Translations under genes and position numbers: made by a program
Shown here: in pieces, positions 52,962-61,030 of the stretch
How the letters are laid out: each line of letters starts with the position of its first letter
Position numbering within the stretch: the stretch's first letter is position 1
The notes under the pieces: model-generated
The model's input: the letters and a program-made list of their open reading frames with translations, nothing else
Database searches by the model: none
What the model was told of the DNA's origin: nothing
NCBI RefSeq assembly: GCF_001428045.1
Contig: NZ_LMSD01000002.1
Location: 812 to 64,811, forward strand
Source of the DNA: Paenibacillus sp. Soil750
GTDB lineage: Bacteria > Bacillota > Bacilli > Paenibacillales > NBRC-103111
DNA length: 64,000 nucleotides
Reading direction: 5' to 3'

Positions 52962-53000
52962 GAAATTAGTAGAAATTTTGAAAAAGCTTCTGATCATGTA

Positions 53001-53035
53001 GAAAAAAGACCAAATGGAATAATCCACTTGGTCTT
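53001..53035 (-). terminator. Terminator of rpsU-yqeY
   Basis: AAGACCAAGTGGA-TTAT-TCCATTTGGTCTT hairpin followed by TTTTCTAC on the minus strand, 18 bp after yqeY. Confidence 0.87.
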
Positions 53036-53053
53036 CACGAAACATATTTGGTA

Positions 53054-53497
53054 TTAACCTAATAATTGTTGAACTAACTGATTGATTAGTTTACCATCAG
53101 CGCGTCCTTTAACCTGAGGCATCAATGCCGTCATCACTTTGCCCATATCCGCTTTGGAAGAAGCACCAATTTGCTGGATGGTCTGCTGTACAATGGCTTT
53201 CACTTCTTCCTCAGAAAGCTGTTGCGGCATGTACTCAGCTAGAATAACAAGTTCCGCCTTCAGGTTGTCGGCTAGATCGTCACGACCTGCCTTGCTAAAT
53301 TCTTGGAGGGAATCCTTACGCTGTTTGATCTCACGAGTTAGAACATCAAGCACTTCATTGTCGTCTAAGGGTCTTTTCAGATCAATCTCAGAATTCTTAA
53401 TCGTAGAACGTACCATTCGAATTACAGAGAGCTTAAACTTGTCCCGACTCTTCATCGCTTGTTTCATATCTTCGTTCAATCGATCGCTTAAGCTCAT
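53054..53497 (-). CDS. yqeY: GatB/YqeY domain protein
   Basis: A 147-aa protein with the YqeY fold, the tail module of the tRNA amidotransferase GatB, found here as a free protein. [35 protein letters not shown] and [20 protein letters not shown] are typical. It may bind tRNA-related complexes. ATG lies behind TAGGAGGCAAC. It is 8 bp after rpsU, the standard bacillary pairing. Confidence 0.93.
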   Translation of the reverse strand: MSLSDRLNEDMKQAMKSRDKFKLSVIRMVRSTIKNSEIDLKRPLDDNEVLDVLTREIKQRKDSLQEFSKAGRDDLADNLKAELVILAEYMPQQLSEEEVKAIVQQTIQQIGASSKADMGKVMTALMPQVKGRADGKLINQLVQQLLG

Positions 53498-53505
53498 GTT
53501 GCCTC

Positions 53506-53679
53506 CTAGAACTTTCTTTTACGAGCAGCCTCAGATTTAAGCTTGCGCTTAACGCTAGGCTTGTCATAATGCTTACGTTTCTTAACTTCTGCAAGAACGC
53601 CATCCTTAGCGATGGAACGCTTAAAGCGACGAAGTGCAGCATCTATAGTTTCGTTCTTACGAACTCGAGTTTCTGACAA
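53506..53679 (-). CDS. rpsU: 30S ribosomal protein bS21
   Basis: 57-aa ribosomal protein needed for initiation. The correct start is TTG 53679, giving [20 protein letters not shown], 7-8 nt after GGGAGGG; a longer frame from 53736 is not the real protein. The C-terminus is Lys/Arg-rich ([14 protein letters not shown]). It pairs with yqeY in the usual order. Confidence 0.96.
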   Translation of the reverse strand: MSETRVRKNETIDAALRRFKRSIAKDGVLAEVKKRKHYDKPSVKRKLKSEAARKRKF

Positions 53680-53767
53680 CAGTTTTCCCTCCCTCCGAAC
53701 AGACCATCTAAGACAAAACGGTTCATCAAATCTCATTATAGGTGATAGTAATTAGGGTGTCAATCGC

Positions 53768-53799
53768 AAAACTGATCTTTCCTACTAGAAAGATTAGTT
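53768..53799 (-). terminator. Terminator of the HIT gene
   Basis: AACTAATCTTTC-TAGTAG-GAAAGATCAGTT hairpin (one mismatch) followed by TTGCG on the minus strand, overlapping the HIT stop codon. Confidence 0.7.
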
Positions 53800-54144
53800 A
53801 TGAACCCCAAGCGGTGCCAATCTAGCACCTGCCATCAAATGATAATGCAAATGATGAACAATTTGACCAGCGTTTGCTCCAATGTTCGTGATCACACGAT
53901 AACCGGAATCTTCTACCTCTAGCTCTCTAGCAATCTCAGCAGCTACACGCTGCATTTGCCCCACGATTACCCAATCTTCTGGCTGTCCCGCCGCTAAAGA
54001 AGCAAAGTGTTTCTTCGGAATAATAAGGACGTGAATCGGTGCCGCTGGCTGAATATCATGAAAAGCTAGAATCTGATCATCTTCATAGACTTTCTTAGAG
54101 GGAAGATCCCCTGCAATGATTTTACAAAAAATACAATCACTCAT
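53794..54144 (-). CDS. HIT family protein (HinT type)
   Basis: A 116-aa nucleoside phosphoramidase-like protein that splits AMP-lysine or AMP-X bonds. DCIFCKIIAGDLPSKKVYED at the N-terminus and the catalytic triad VHHLHYHLMAGARL at the C-terminus define it. The Cys residues in CIFC are often zinc ligands. ATG follows GGGAGGACG. Single gene with its own terminator, between rsgA and rpsU. Confidence 0.93.
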   Translation of the reverse strand: MSDCIFCKIIAGDLPSKKVYEDDQILAFHDIQPAAPIHVLIIPKKHFASLAAGQPEDWVIVGQMQRVAAEIARELEVEDSGYRVITNIGANAGQIVHHLHYHLMAGARLAPLGVHN

Positions 54145-54234
54145 TGATCCATTCGTCCTCCCGACAGTGTTATCCTACTTACCTTTAAGTTTATCGGAAA
54201 GCGCTCAAAAAATCCAATCCAAATCTTATCGGAG

Positions 54235-55299
54235 TTACCGATGAGGTTGACTCTTGAGGGATTGATGGATCTTCTTCCATTTAGCTTTTTCGGCTGCTTG
54301 AAGTCCTTTGTCCTCCTTGCGAGCCAAATAAGCCAGTTCCTTCTGTAATTTCACATAATTCTGAAAACGCTCCGCGGCCAAAGCTCCCGAGTCCAACGCG
54401 GATTTCACCGCACATTTGGGTTCATTCTCATGCTTACAATCTTGAAAGAAGCAATGCTCCGCGTATTCCTCAATATCCTGGAAGGATGTACTCAATCCCT
54501 CAGAAGCACTCCAAAGCTGCAGCTCTCTCATCCCTGGGGTATCGATTAGAATACCGCCATCTGGCAATAAAATCAGCTCACGGTGCGTTGTCGTATGCTT
54601 TCCTTTGTCATCACCTGATCGAATATCTCCCGTGTTCAGTATATCTCGGCCATAAATACGGTTCACCAAGGTTGATTTCCCTACCCCTGACGACCCTAGC
54701 AGCGCAACTGTCTGTCCGCGAGTCATATAGCCAGCAAGTTCATCTAAGCCACGATTCTCGGCAGAACTAATAATGTGAATGGGTACGCCAATGGCAACAG
54801 CGGCCACTTCAGCCGCCAACTCGTCTGGGTTCGCGCATAGATCAGCCTTGCTTAATACGATGACAGGATTAGCGCCACTCTCCCATGCTAAGACTAAGTA
54901 ACGCTCAATGCGGCGAACATTAAAATCTTGATTTAACGCATTTACCAGAAATACGGTATCTACATTAGTTGCAACAATTTGCTCTTCCGTGACTTGTCCA
55001 GCCACTTTACGGGAAAACTTACTTCGACGAGGAAGCACGGCATGAATCACGGCACGCTGCTCGCCTTCACGTAGCGATATCACGACCCAATCCCCTACCG
55101 CAGGGTAATCTTCGCGATGTAGCGCTTGATGACGCATTTTGCCAGAAACTTCAGCCAACACTTCGCCAACTTCCGTCTGAACGCGATACATATGTTTATG
55201 TTCTAAGGAGACGCGACCTGCGACAAATCCTTCTTCGTTAAGATAGGGTTCAAAGGCTTTTTCGAAACTTACATGCCATCCTAAATCTGCTTTATTCAA
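54235..55299 (-). CDS. rsgA: Ribosome small-subunit-dependent GTPase RsgA
   Basis: Circularly permuted GTPase that checks late 30S assembly. An N-terminal OB domain (about 20-95) precedes G4 (VIVLSKADL), then G1 (LLGSSGVGKSTLVNRI) and G3 (LIDTPGMRELQLW). The zinc knuckle is HCFFQDCKHENEPKCAV near residue 285. The start is TTG 55299, 12 nt after GAGAGGATG. It is the first gene of this run on the minus strand. 354 aa is somewhat longer than B. subtilis CpgA (about 300 aa), matching the YjeQ class. Confidence 0.93.
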   Translation of the reverse strand: MNKADLGWHVSFEKAFEPYLNEEGFVAGRVSLEHKHMYRVQTEVGEVLAEVSGKMRHQALHREDYPAVGDWVVISLREGEQRAVIHAVLPRRSKFSRKVAGQVTEEQIVATNVDTVFLVNALNQDFNVRRIERYLVLAWESGANPVIVLSKADLCANPDELAAEVAAVAIGVPIHIISSAENRGLDELAGYMTRGQTVALLGSSGVGKSTLVNRIYGRDILNTGDIRSGDDKGKHTTTHRELILLPDGGILIDTPGMRELQLWSASEGLSTSFQDIEEYAEHCFFQDCKHENEPKCAVKSALDSGALAAERFQNYVKLQKELAYLARKEDKGLQAAEKAKWKKIHQSLKSQPHR

Positions 55300-55404
55300 G
55301 TGGTTATTTCATCCTCTCAAGGTGTTCTAAGGTGAAGTATATACCGAGCTGAAGAGTTCCACACGGGAAAGAATGAGTTAGATTATTTAATCCGCGGATC
55401 CTTT

Positions 55405-55455
55405 TTGACACCGGTCAATTCACTTGTAGACTGCAAGTCTATTTTTGCATATAAT
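55405..55455 (+). promoter_or_regulatory. Promoter region with two palindromes upstream of the TetR-oxidoreductase gene
   Basis: Two dyads lie here: TTGAC-ACCG-GTCAA at 55405-55418 and TAGACT-GCA-AGTCTA at 55427-55441, both typical in size for TetR-family operators. TATAAT stands at 55450-55455. TAGACT, 17 bp before it, is a poor -35; a second promoter using TTGACA at 55405 is also possible. Autoregulation by the encoded TetR domain is inferred. Confidence 0.6.
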
Positions 55456-55489
55456 AAATGTAAATGGATTGTTTGAATGGAGTGAGCGG

Positions 55490-57412
55490 ATGAGTCAATT
55501 CATGAGAGCCTCGACCCGCAAAAAGCGTGATGTAATGATGGAAGTTGCTTTAACGATGTTCATGGAGAAAGGCTACGAGAACGTATCTGTCGATGATATT
55601 ATCGCAGCAACCAGCACCTCCAAAGGAACCTTTTATCATTATTTCAAAAGTAAAGATGCCATTATTTCAGCACTATACAGTAAACAAACGCAACTGATTC
55701 AGGATTGGGTGAAACAGCCTCCCTCGAAGGTACAATCGCTAGAAGGTCATATTAATCGTCTATTTTTAGACTTATCGTCGAATATTCAAATGTCACCACG
55801 ACTAATTCGTAGTTTGCAGGCACTTTCTTTACAAAATGACACGGTAAAATCAGAGGAACTTCAGCAATTGAAAGTCCTGACACAAAGCTTAATGCACTGG
55901 CTCCCGGAGCCTAAAAAGATTGAACTGCTTGTATGCATGTATACCGGAACGATTCTCACTTGGTGCAATCAAGATGATGCCGACCTGCTCTCCATGATGA
56001 AAAACAACTTAGCCTGGCTTTGGGTAGGACTTCGTTCTGAAGAACCTTACGCATCGTTGCAGGTAGAACCCGTCCCCAAGGAGGAAAAGCGAATGAAAGT
56101 AGCCATTATCGGCGGAGGTTTAGCTGGTTTAACAGCAGCCGCATATTTATCAGAAAATCCACACGTAGAAGGTATTCTATTTGAACGCAGTCCACAGCTG
56201 GGAGGGCGAGCATTTACGTATGAAAAAGCAGGTTTCACGCTCAACTACGGTGCGCATGCCATCTACGGCATTGATCGTCATACACTGACTACGATGGAAC
56301 GTGAACTTGGTCTTTCCTTCTCATCTAAACAAGTAGATAAACGGAAAGTCGTCTATGCGAAGCATAATCAACTTACAACCGCACCGCTGGATGCCATTAA
56401 TTTACTCAAAACTGATTTGCTAAGCACGATTCAAAAAGTTCGCTTTGTAGGCGAAATCGCGGCCATTATTGCTAATATCCACAATATCAAGAACTACGCT
56501 ACCTTAGCCGACTATCTTGCCGAATCTAACGCAGATGAAGATGTTAAAGAACTATGGGAGCATTTGGTTTGCTCCAACTTCTTCATTACGCCTGAGGATG
56601 CTCGCAACGTGTCCGGCGCTGTAATCAGCGAGTATTATCACAACTTGTTCTTGTCTAGTAAGCCTGTTAATTATGTCTTGGGCAGCTGGGCTGTTATCAC
56701 AAATCAGCTCAAACAAAAGTTGACCACTTCTGGCAAGTGGGAAATCGCCTTACAGGAAGGTGTCGACGGACTTCGTTATGAAGATCGTAAATTTGTATTA
56801 AAAACGAAAACACGTGAAATGGCGTTTGATAAAGTGATCTTCGCAATGCCGGTACAACAAGTAGTAAAACTACTTAAAGGTTCGGCTTGGGAGCCGTTCC
56901 TTGCCCCATATGAGTCCAATACAGCAACCGAAGTTATGGTTTATGATATTGGATTGAGCCGCGTCGTCGCTAGACCATTCAGTTACATCAGTGACATGGA
57001 TAATAAACTATTCATCAGCGATGTTTCTGCAACAGACCATACACTAGTCCCAGAGGGTGGACAATTGCTGCAAGGTATCGCTTACCTAAGTGATAAATTC
57101 GATAACGACGAGGAACGCAAGGCCTATTTGGACAATAAAACCTCGCAAATGGAAGCCCTATTCGACATGCACTACCCAGGCTGGCGCGATGTCACTGCGG
57201 TTAAGCGTGTATCCAAGAAAGCGATGGTTTCCAGTGTGAAAAATATTGCAACCAACCGACTTTTGCCAACTCGCGTGGAAAATATTCCGTTCTACTTCTG
57301 TGGAGACGGCTGCACAGGAAAAGGCGAGCTTGCTGAACGCGCATTCTCGAGTGCACGCAGCGCGGCTTTATCCATCGTACAGGAAGTGGAGCAAGCTTTG
57401 CAGAACGTATAA
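55490..57412 (+). CDS. TetR/AcrR regulator fused in frame to an FAD-dependent oxidoreductase
   Basis: One 640-aa frame. Residues 1-195 are a TetR/AcrR regulator: KKRDVMMEVALTMFMEKGYE, HTH SVDDIIAATSTSKGTFYHYF, then a helical ligand domain. From residue 202 it is a phytoene-desaturase/amine-oxidase-like flavoprotein: MKVAIIGGGLAGLTAAAYL (GxGxxG), FERSPQLGGRAFTYEKAG and the C-terminal FAD motif FYFCGDGCTGKGELAERAF. Start ATG 55490, 7 nt after GGAG. Inside, AAGGAGG (56078-56084) sits 8 nt before ATG 56093, so the flavoprotein could also be made alone. No family enzyme activity can be named with certainty. Confidence 0.82.
   Translation: MSQFMRASTRKKRDVMMEVALTMFMEKGYENVSVDDIIAATSTSKGTFYHYFKSKDAIISALYSKQTQLIQDWVKQPPSKVQSLEGHINRLFLDLSSNIQMSPRLIRSLQALSLQNDTVKSEELQQLKVLTQSLMHWLPEPKKIELLVCMYTGTILTWCNQDDADLLSMMKNNLAWLWVGLRSEEPYASLQVEPVPKEEKRMKVAIIGGGLAGLTAAAYLSENPHVEGILFERSPQLGGRAFTYEKAGFTLNYGAHAIYGIDRHTLTTMERELGLSFSSKQVDKRKVVYAKHNQLTTAPLDAINLLKTDLLSTIQKVRFVGEIAAIIANIHNIKNYATLADYLAESNADEDVKELWEHLVCSNFFITPEDARNVSGAVISEYYHNLFLSSKPVNYVLGSWAVITNQLKQKLTTSGKWEIALQEGVDGLRYEDRKFVLKTKTREMAFDKVIFAMPVQQVVKLLKGSAWEPFLAPYESNTATEVMVYDIGLSRVVARPFSYISDMDNKLFISDVSATDHTLVPEGGQLLQGIAYLSDKFDNDEERKAYLDNKTSQMEALFDMHYPGWRDVTAVKRVSKKAMVSSVKNIATNRLLPTRVENIPFYFCGDGCTGKGELAERAFSSARSAALSIVQEVEQALQNV
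56078..56095 (+). promoter_or_regulatory. Internal ribosome-binding site and start within the fusion gene
   Basis: AAGGAGG-N8-ATG in frame with the surrounding gene, exactly at the boundary between the TetR part and the flavoprotein (GTCCCCAAGGAGGAAAAGCG encodes the linker). It is as good as any start site in the window. Confidence 0.8.
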
Positions 57413-57436
57413 TCTTGCACAAATGAAACAATAAAC

Positions 57437-57486
57437 AAAAAGCTGCTCAAGATCTGACTTGTCGTCAGAAATTGAAGCAGCTTTTT
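57437..57486. terminator. Bidirectional terminator between converging genes
   Basis: AAAAAGCTGCT...AGCAGCTTTTT outer stem and TCTGAC/GTCAGA inner stem, with A/T runs on both sides. It ends the fusion gene and the GH26-like gene. Confidence 0.9.
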
Positions 57487-57495
57487 ATTTACGAA

Positions 57496-59439
57496 TTATT
57501 TGCTGGTAATGGACACCGTTCTAGTTGCCCCATCCCAGTTGACGATCCCACCAAAAGTTTCACCTACGAATCTAGCAGGCGCAAGTGTGTAGCCATTGAC
57601 TAGTCTGGCTGGTTCTTCCAATTCAATCGGCTTGCCATTCACATAGACCGTTTTTTGGTCAAGTGTCAGCTTTACGGTAGTGTTCCCTTTGGTTGCCGTG
57701 ACGGAACGGGTAGCCGCTTCATAATCAACTTTAGCTCCCATTGCTTCGAAAATGGCTCGAAGTGGCGTAAATGTCGATCCATTTACAATGGCAGGGGCTT
57801 GTTCAAACTGCTGTACAGTACCATTGATATTCACTGAAACTTGTGATGAAATTCCAAACGTGCGGAACGCCACTTGTTGACCGGATTTATTCAAGACACG
57901 CAGCTGTAGAACAGAGCCTTCTGGCACCTCGCCAGCTTTAAGATCTAGTCCGTAAGGTAAACTCGTTTGAGAAGCAATAACTCGACCATTCAGAAGATAC
58001 TCCACTTTACCAATGTACACTTCAGGTATTTTGATAAAAGGAATGATTCTCGTCTGTTTCGTAAATGCTTGATGATCAGCATCGATCGGCACATAACCTA
58101 CACGGTCAGCTGGTTTAGCTGCGTCTTTCACTTCAGAAAGTAGATAAGGATTCGCGATCAACTGGCTGTAATAAGTTTGAATATCAGAGGATGTCGATAA
58201 CGAGTAGTCATTCTTCGCATTATTCATTTGCTGATCTACATTAAAATACGTAATAGCTTTCAATCTTGGATACTTGTAAGGCATAATTTCATACAAACGC
58301 TGTAGATTCAACTTCGCCCATTCCGTGTAATCTTCACCAGCCGAATGTGAGTAATGTGGAACGCCAGTCTCACTCAGCATCAAAGGTTTACGGTCCGCAT
58401 AGGTGTTGTACAATCTTGTAAGTCTTTCAACGTTGCTTGTCGCAAGCATGGATGGCAGTGATGGATCACCATTTTCGTAAGGCTCAATGTATAAACTGAC
58501 ACCAACCCAGTCCACGTACGCATCACCTGGATAGTAGGGATCGATATCATTGGCCGGTACATCTCCCGGGCTCCATACCATAGCCACGTTAGGCGCGTCC
58601 GTCGCAAAAACATCATGAAGCATTCTAAACTTCGCGATATACTGTGCAGGATTCCCATGCCATTTCACCCATGCACCGTTCATTTCTCCTGCAAATCGTA
58701 GAAAAATTGGAATTCCAGCGGCTTTCGCCTCTTTCGCCCAGCTCCGTAAATAAGCTCCATCTGTAACAGGATCTAGTCCATTGTCTGGCTCCCAAGCGAT
58801 TTGCAAGGCACCGCCAGCATCTTTAGCACGCTTCGCATAAGAGACTGGAAAGCTTTGACCCCAGTGAGCATAAGCTAAGTAAATCGCATGCTTTTTGCCA
58901 TAGACAGATTGCATTTTTGTAAATGTATTACCGACTTTAGGATCTTGCTCGGAATACATACCTAAATATGTGCCGTAGACTGGTTCAAACTTAGCTAAGC
59001 GTAAGCTAACTGATTGGGAACGCTCCTGAATGATGCTCTCGATATTTTCTTCTCGATACAATTCAACGGTTGTCCGAATTTGATCTGCACGCTGCAATTT
59101 GACAGCGCCCCAATCCTTCCCTGCATTGACCCAATATTGATTTTCTTGCTCATAATAATGAATTGCTTGATCATAATCACCGATATCGTCAAAATACTTG
59201 TCTAATTTGCCACTGAAAAGGGCCGCATTCTCCCAGTCACCTGCACTTGCATAGTAGTCAGCCAGATATACCCAATGGGGTACAGCTGCTTTGGAATTTC
59301 CAGACGCTTGCAACGACTCTGCTTGTGTCCAATGATCCCATACAACGTCCGCACGAGTTGGTGCAGGAGATCCCGCGATACCCGCTGCAAGAATACTAAC
59401 AGCCAGTGATAGAATTCCTATTCGTTTATTCATTTTCAA
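57496..59439 (-). CDS. Secreted GH26-like glycosidase with C-terminal stalk domain
   Basis: About 647 aa. Start is uncertain; TTG 59439 has AAGGGAG 10 nt upstream and gives MKMNKRIGILSLAVSILAAG, a signal peptide. Residues 35-130 form TPR-like helices (WVYLADYYASAGDWENAALF). The catalytic part follows, with FLRFAGEMNGAWVKWHG (acid Glu near 252) and LMLSETGVPHYS (nucleophile near 357), as in GH26 mannanases. The last 110 residues are a copper-amine-oxidase-N/stalk domain (STFTPLRAIFEAMGAKVDYE), common in Paenibacillus exoproteins. Likely acts on beta-mannan or beta-glucan outside the cell. Confidence 0.85.
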   Translation of the reverse strand: MKMNKRIGILSLAVSILAAGIAGSPAPTRADVVWDHWTQAESLQASGNSKAAVPHWVYLADYYASAGDWENAALFSGKLDKYFDDIGDYDQAIHYYEQENQYWVNAGKDWGAVKLQRADQIRTTVELYREENIESIIQERSQSVSLRLAKFEPVYGTYLGMYSEQDPKVGNTFTKMQSVYGKKHAIYLAYAHWGQSFPVSYAKRAKDAGGALQIAWEPDNGLDPVTDGAYLRSWAKEAKAAGIPIFLRFAGEMNGAWVKWHGNPAQYIAKFRMLHDVFATDAPNVAMVWSPGDVPANDIDPYYPGDAYVDWVGVSLYIEPYENGDPSLPSMLATSNVERLTRLYNTYADRKPLMLSETGVPHYSHSAGEDYTEWAKLNLQRLYEIMPYKYPRLKAITYFNVDQQMNNAKNDYSLSTSSDIQTYYSQLIANPYLLSEVKDAAKPADRVGYVPIDADHQAFTKQTRIIPFIKIPEVYIGKVEYLLNGRVIASQTSLPYGLDLKAGEVPEGSVLQLRVLNKSGQQVAFRTFGISSQVSVNINGTVQQFEQAPAIVNGSTFTPLRAIFEAMGAKVDYEAATRSVTATKGNTTVKLTLDQKTVYVNGKPIELEEPARLVNGYTLAPARFVGETFGGIVNWDGATRTVSITSK

Positions 59440-59603
59440 GAGATACATACTCCCTTTCAAGGTGTTCTAAAATATTCGCTTGTACTTGATACGTTATCAG
59501 AAGCGGAAAAGTAGCATATTCCTCAAAAAAATTACAAAATCCCCTACCTTTCAGATAAAGTTGGCTCGATTTTCATGATTTCAACACGATGGTTCGATCC
59601 CTT

Positions 59604-59631
59604 TTGCAATTAACCATTGTTAAAATATAGA
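59604..59631 (+). promoter_or_regulatory. Predicted promoter of the capA-like gene
   Basis: TTGCAA (59604-59609), 16 bp, TATAGA (59626-59631), directly upstream of GAAAGGG and the ATG at 59660. Moderate match. Confidence 0.45.
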
Positions 59632-59659
59632 AAAAAGAGTGCGAAAGGGTTTGCATCGT

Positions 59660-60916
59660 ATGAAAAATATAGGGGTAGTTCTCCTGTTGGCAGTTTGTAT
59701 AAGTTCATTATTTGTTGGTTGTGAAGCCACACTTAACCCCTTGTCCATTGGAATGAAGTCCATCCCTATTGAATCAAGATCATCTGAATCTGCACAGGAA
59801 GTAAACATCGAACACGTTTTGGAACCCTTACCAACGGCAAAACCGACAGGATACATTGAAGAAATTAGTCAAACACCTCCCTCTATTCTCGGTACAATCG
59901 AAACTGACAGTTCTCCAAGTGTCGTATATGTACAACCAACACCAACCAAACAAGACAGACCAGAACCCTTGCATATTCTTTATGCCGGCGATGCGATGTT
60001 CGATTGGTCAGTCAAAGAAGCAATTAACCGATATGGCCCTGATTATCCCTTCTTACATATTCAATCCGAGATCGAACAAGCTGATTTCTCTTTCGTCAAT
60101 CTTGAAACGGCAGTAACCCTGGAGAATGAAAAGGATACCAATCAGATCTATAATTTTAAATCGAATCCCGAATCCCTTAGTGGTTTGAAAAATGCTGGTT
60201 TTGATATGGTATCTGTTGCCAATAATCATTCCATGGATTTCTTGCAGAAGGGGTTTCTCGACACACTTACCCATCTAGATAAAGCTGGCCTGCTTTATGT
60301 GGGAGGTGGTCTGAATGCACAAGAGGCGTACCGAGCAAAGAGCGTTAATGTGAAAGGAAAAACAGTGAAATTTCTCGCCTTCTCTCGGTTCATCCCAACC
60401 GGGGATTGGTTTGCAGGTAAGAACAAGCCTGGTATTGCTCAGGCCTATGATCGAAAGCCAGTGCTTGATGCGATTGCTCGGGAACGCGAGAGTGCCGATT
60501 ACGTTCTTGTCTATTTGCATTGGGGAGTGGAGATGAATAATCGCCCTGAGGTATGGCAGCGCGAATTTGCCAAACAAATGATAGATGCAGGTGCAGATGC
60601 CATCATCGGGAGTCATGTGCATGTGTTACAAGGTTTTGAATATTACAAAGGCAAGCCCATTGCCTATTCGATCGGTAATTTCCTATTCCCTGACTATGTC
60701 ACTGGTCCCAAAGCGGACACAGGTCTACTCCATTTGAAGCTCGATGAAGAACAAATCGAGATGTCGTTTCAACCTTTTTACATTGAAAAAAATCAAATCG
60801 TCCCCAAAGGTTCCGTGTACGAAGAAAAGCAATTAGCTTATTTGAAATCTATCTCTTATGGGGTGGCACTCGAGGGGCAGACGATTCGACCAGAAATCGG
60901 GATCGCCAGTAAATGA
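59660..60916 (+). CDS. CapA family lipoprotein (poly-gamma-glutamate synthesis-like)
   Basis: A 418-aa exported protein of the PGA_cap/CapA metallophosphatase-like fold. Start ATG 59660, 10 nt after GAAAGGG; an upstream GTG is not needed. The signal peptide ends in the lipobox LFVGC. A Pro/Thr-rich linker (about 45-105) leads to the domain LHILYAGDAMFDWSVKEAI, then FVNLETAVTLEN, VANNHSMDFLQKGF, YLHWGVEMNNRP and IIGSHVHVLQG, which carry the metal ligands. It stands alone, without capB/capC, so poly-glutamate export is not assured. Confidence 0.9.
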   Translation: MKNIGVVLLLAVCISSLFVGCEATLNPLSIGMKSIPIESRSSESAQEVNIEHVLEPLPTAKPTGYIEEISQTPPSILGTIETDSSPSVVYVQPTPTKQDRPEPLHILYAGDAMFDWSVKEAINRYGPDYPFLHIQSEIEQADFSFVNLETAVTLENEKDTNQIYNFKSNPESLSGLKNAGFDMVSVANNHSMDFLQKGFLDTLTHLDKAGLLYVGGGLNAQEAYRAKSVNVKGKTVKFLAFSRFIPTGDWFAGKNKPGIAQAYDRKPVLDAIARERESADYVLVYLHWGVEMNNRPEVWQREFAKQMIDAGADAIIGSHVHVLQGFEYYKGKPIAYSIGNFLFPDYVTGPKADTGLLHLKLDEEQIEMSFQPFYIEKNQIVPKGSVYEEKQLAYLKSISYGVALEGQTIRPEIGIASK

Positions 60917-61030
60917 TTGAGTCGTGGAACTATGTAAATGGAACTGCCGCTGGCTATGAAACAGAAACAAGGATTGCGATCACCTCGTTTTATGTGAATA
61001 GCCTTCGGAATTCCAGTTCTAATACTTATT

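Noticed and set aside
55317-59471. Shared 14-mer TTAGAACACCTTGA just before the ribosome sites of rsgA and the GH26-like gene
   Set aside because: Several exact 14-mers are expected by chance in 64 kb; two copies without symmetry do not make a motif.
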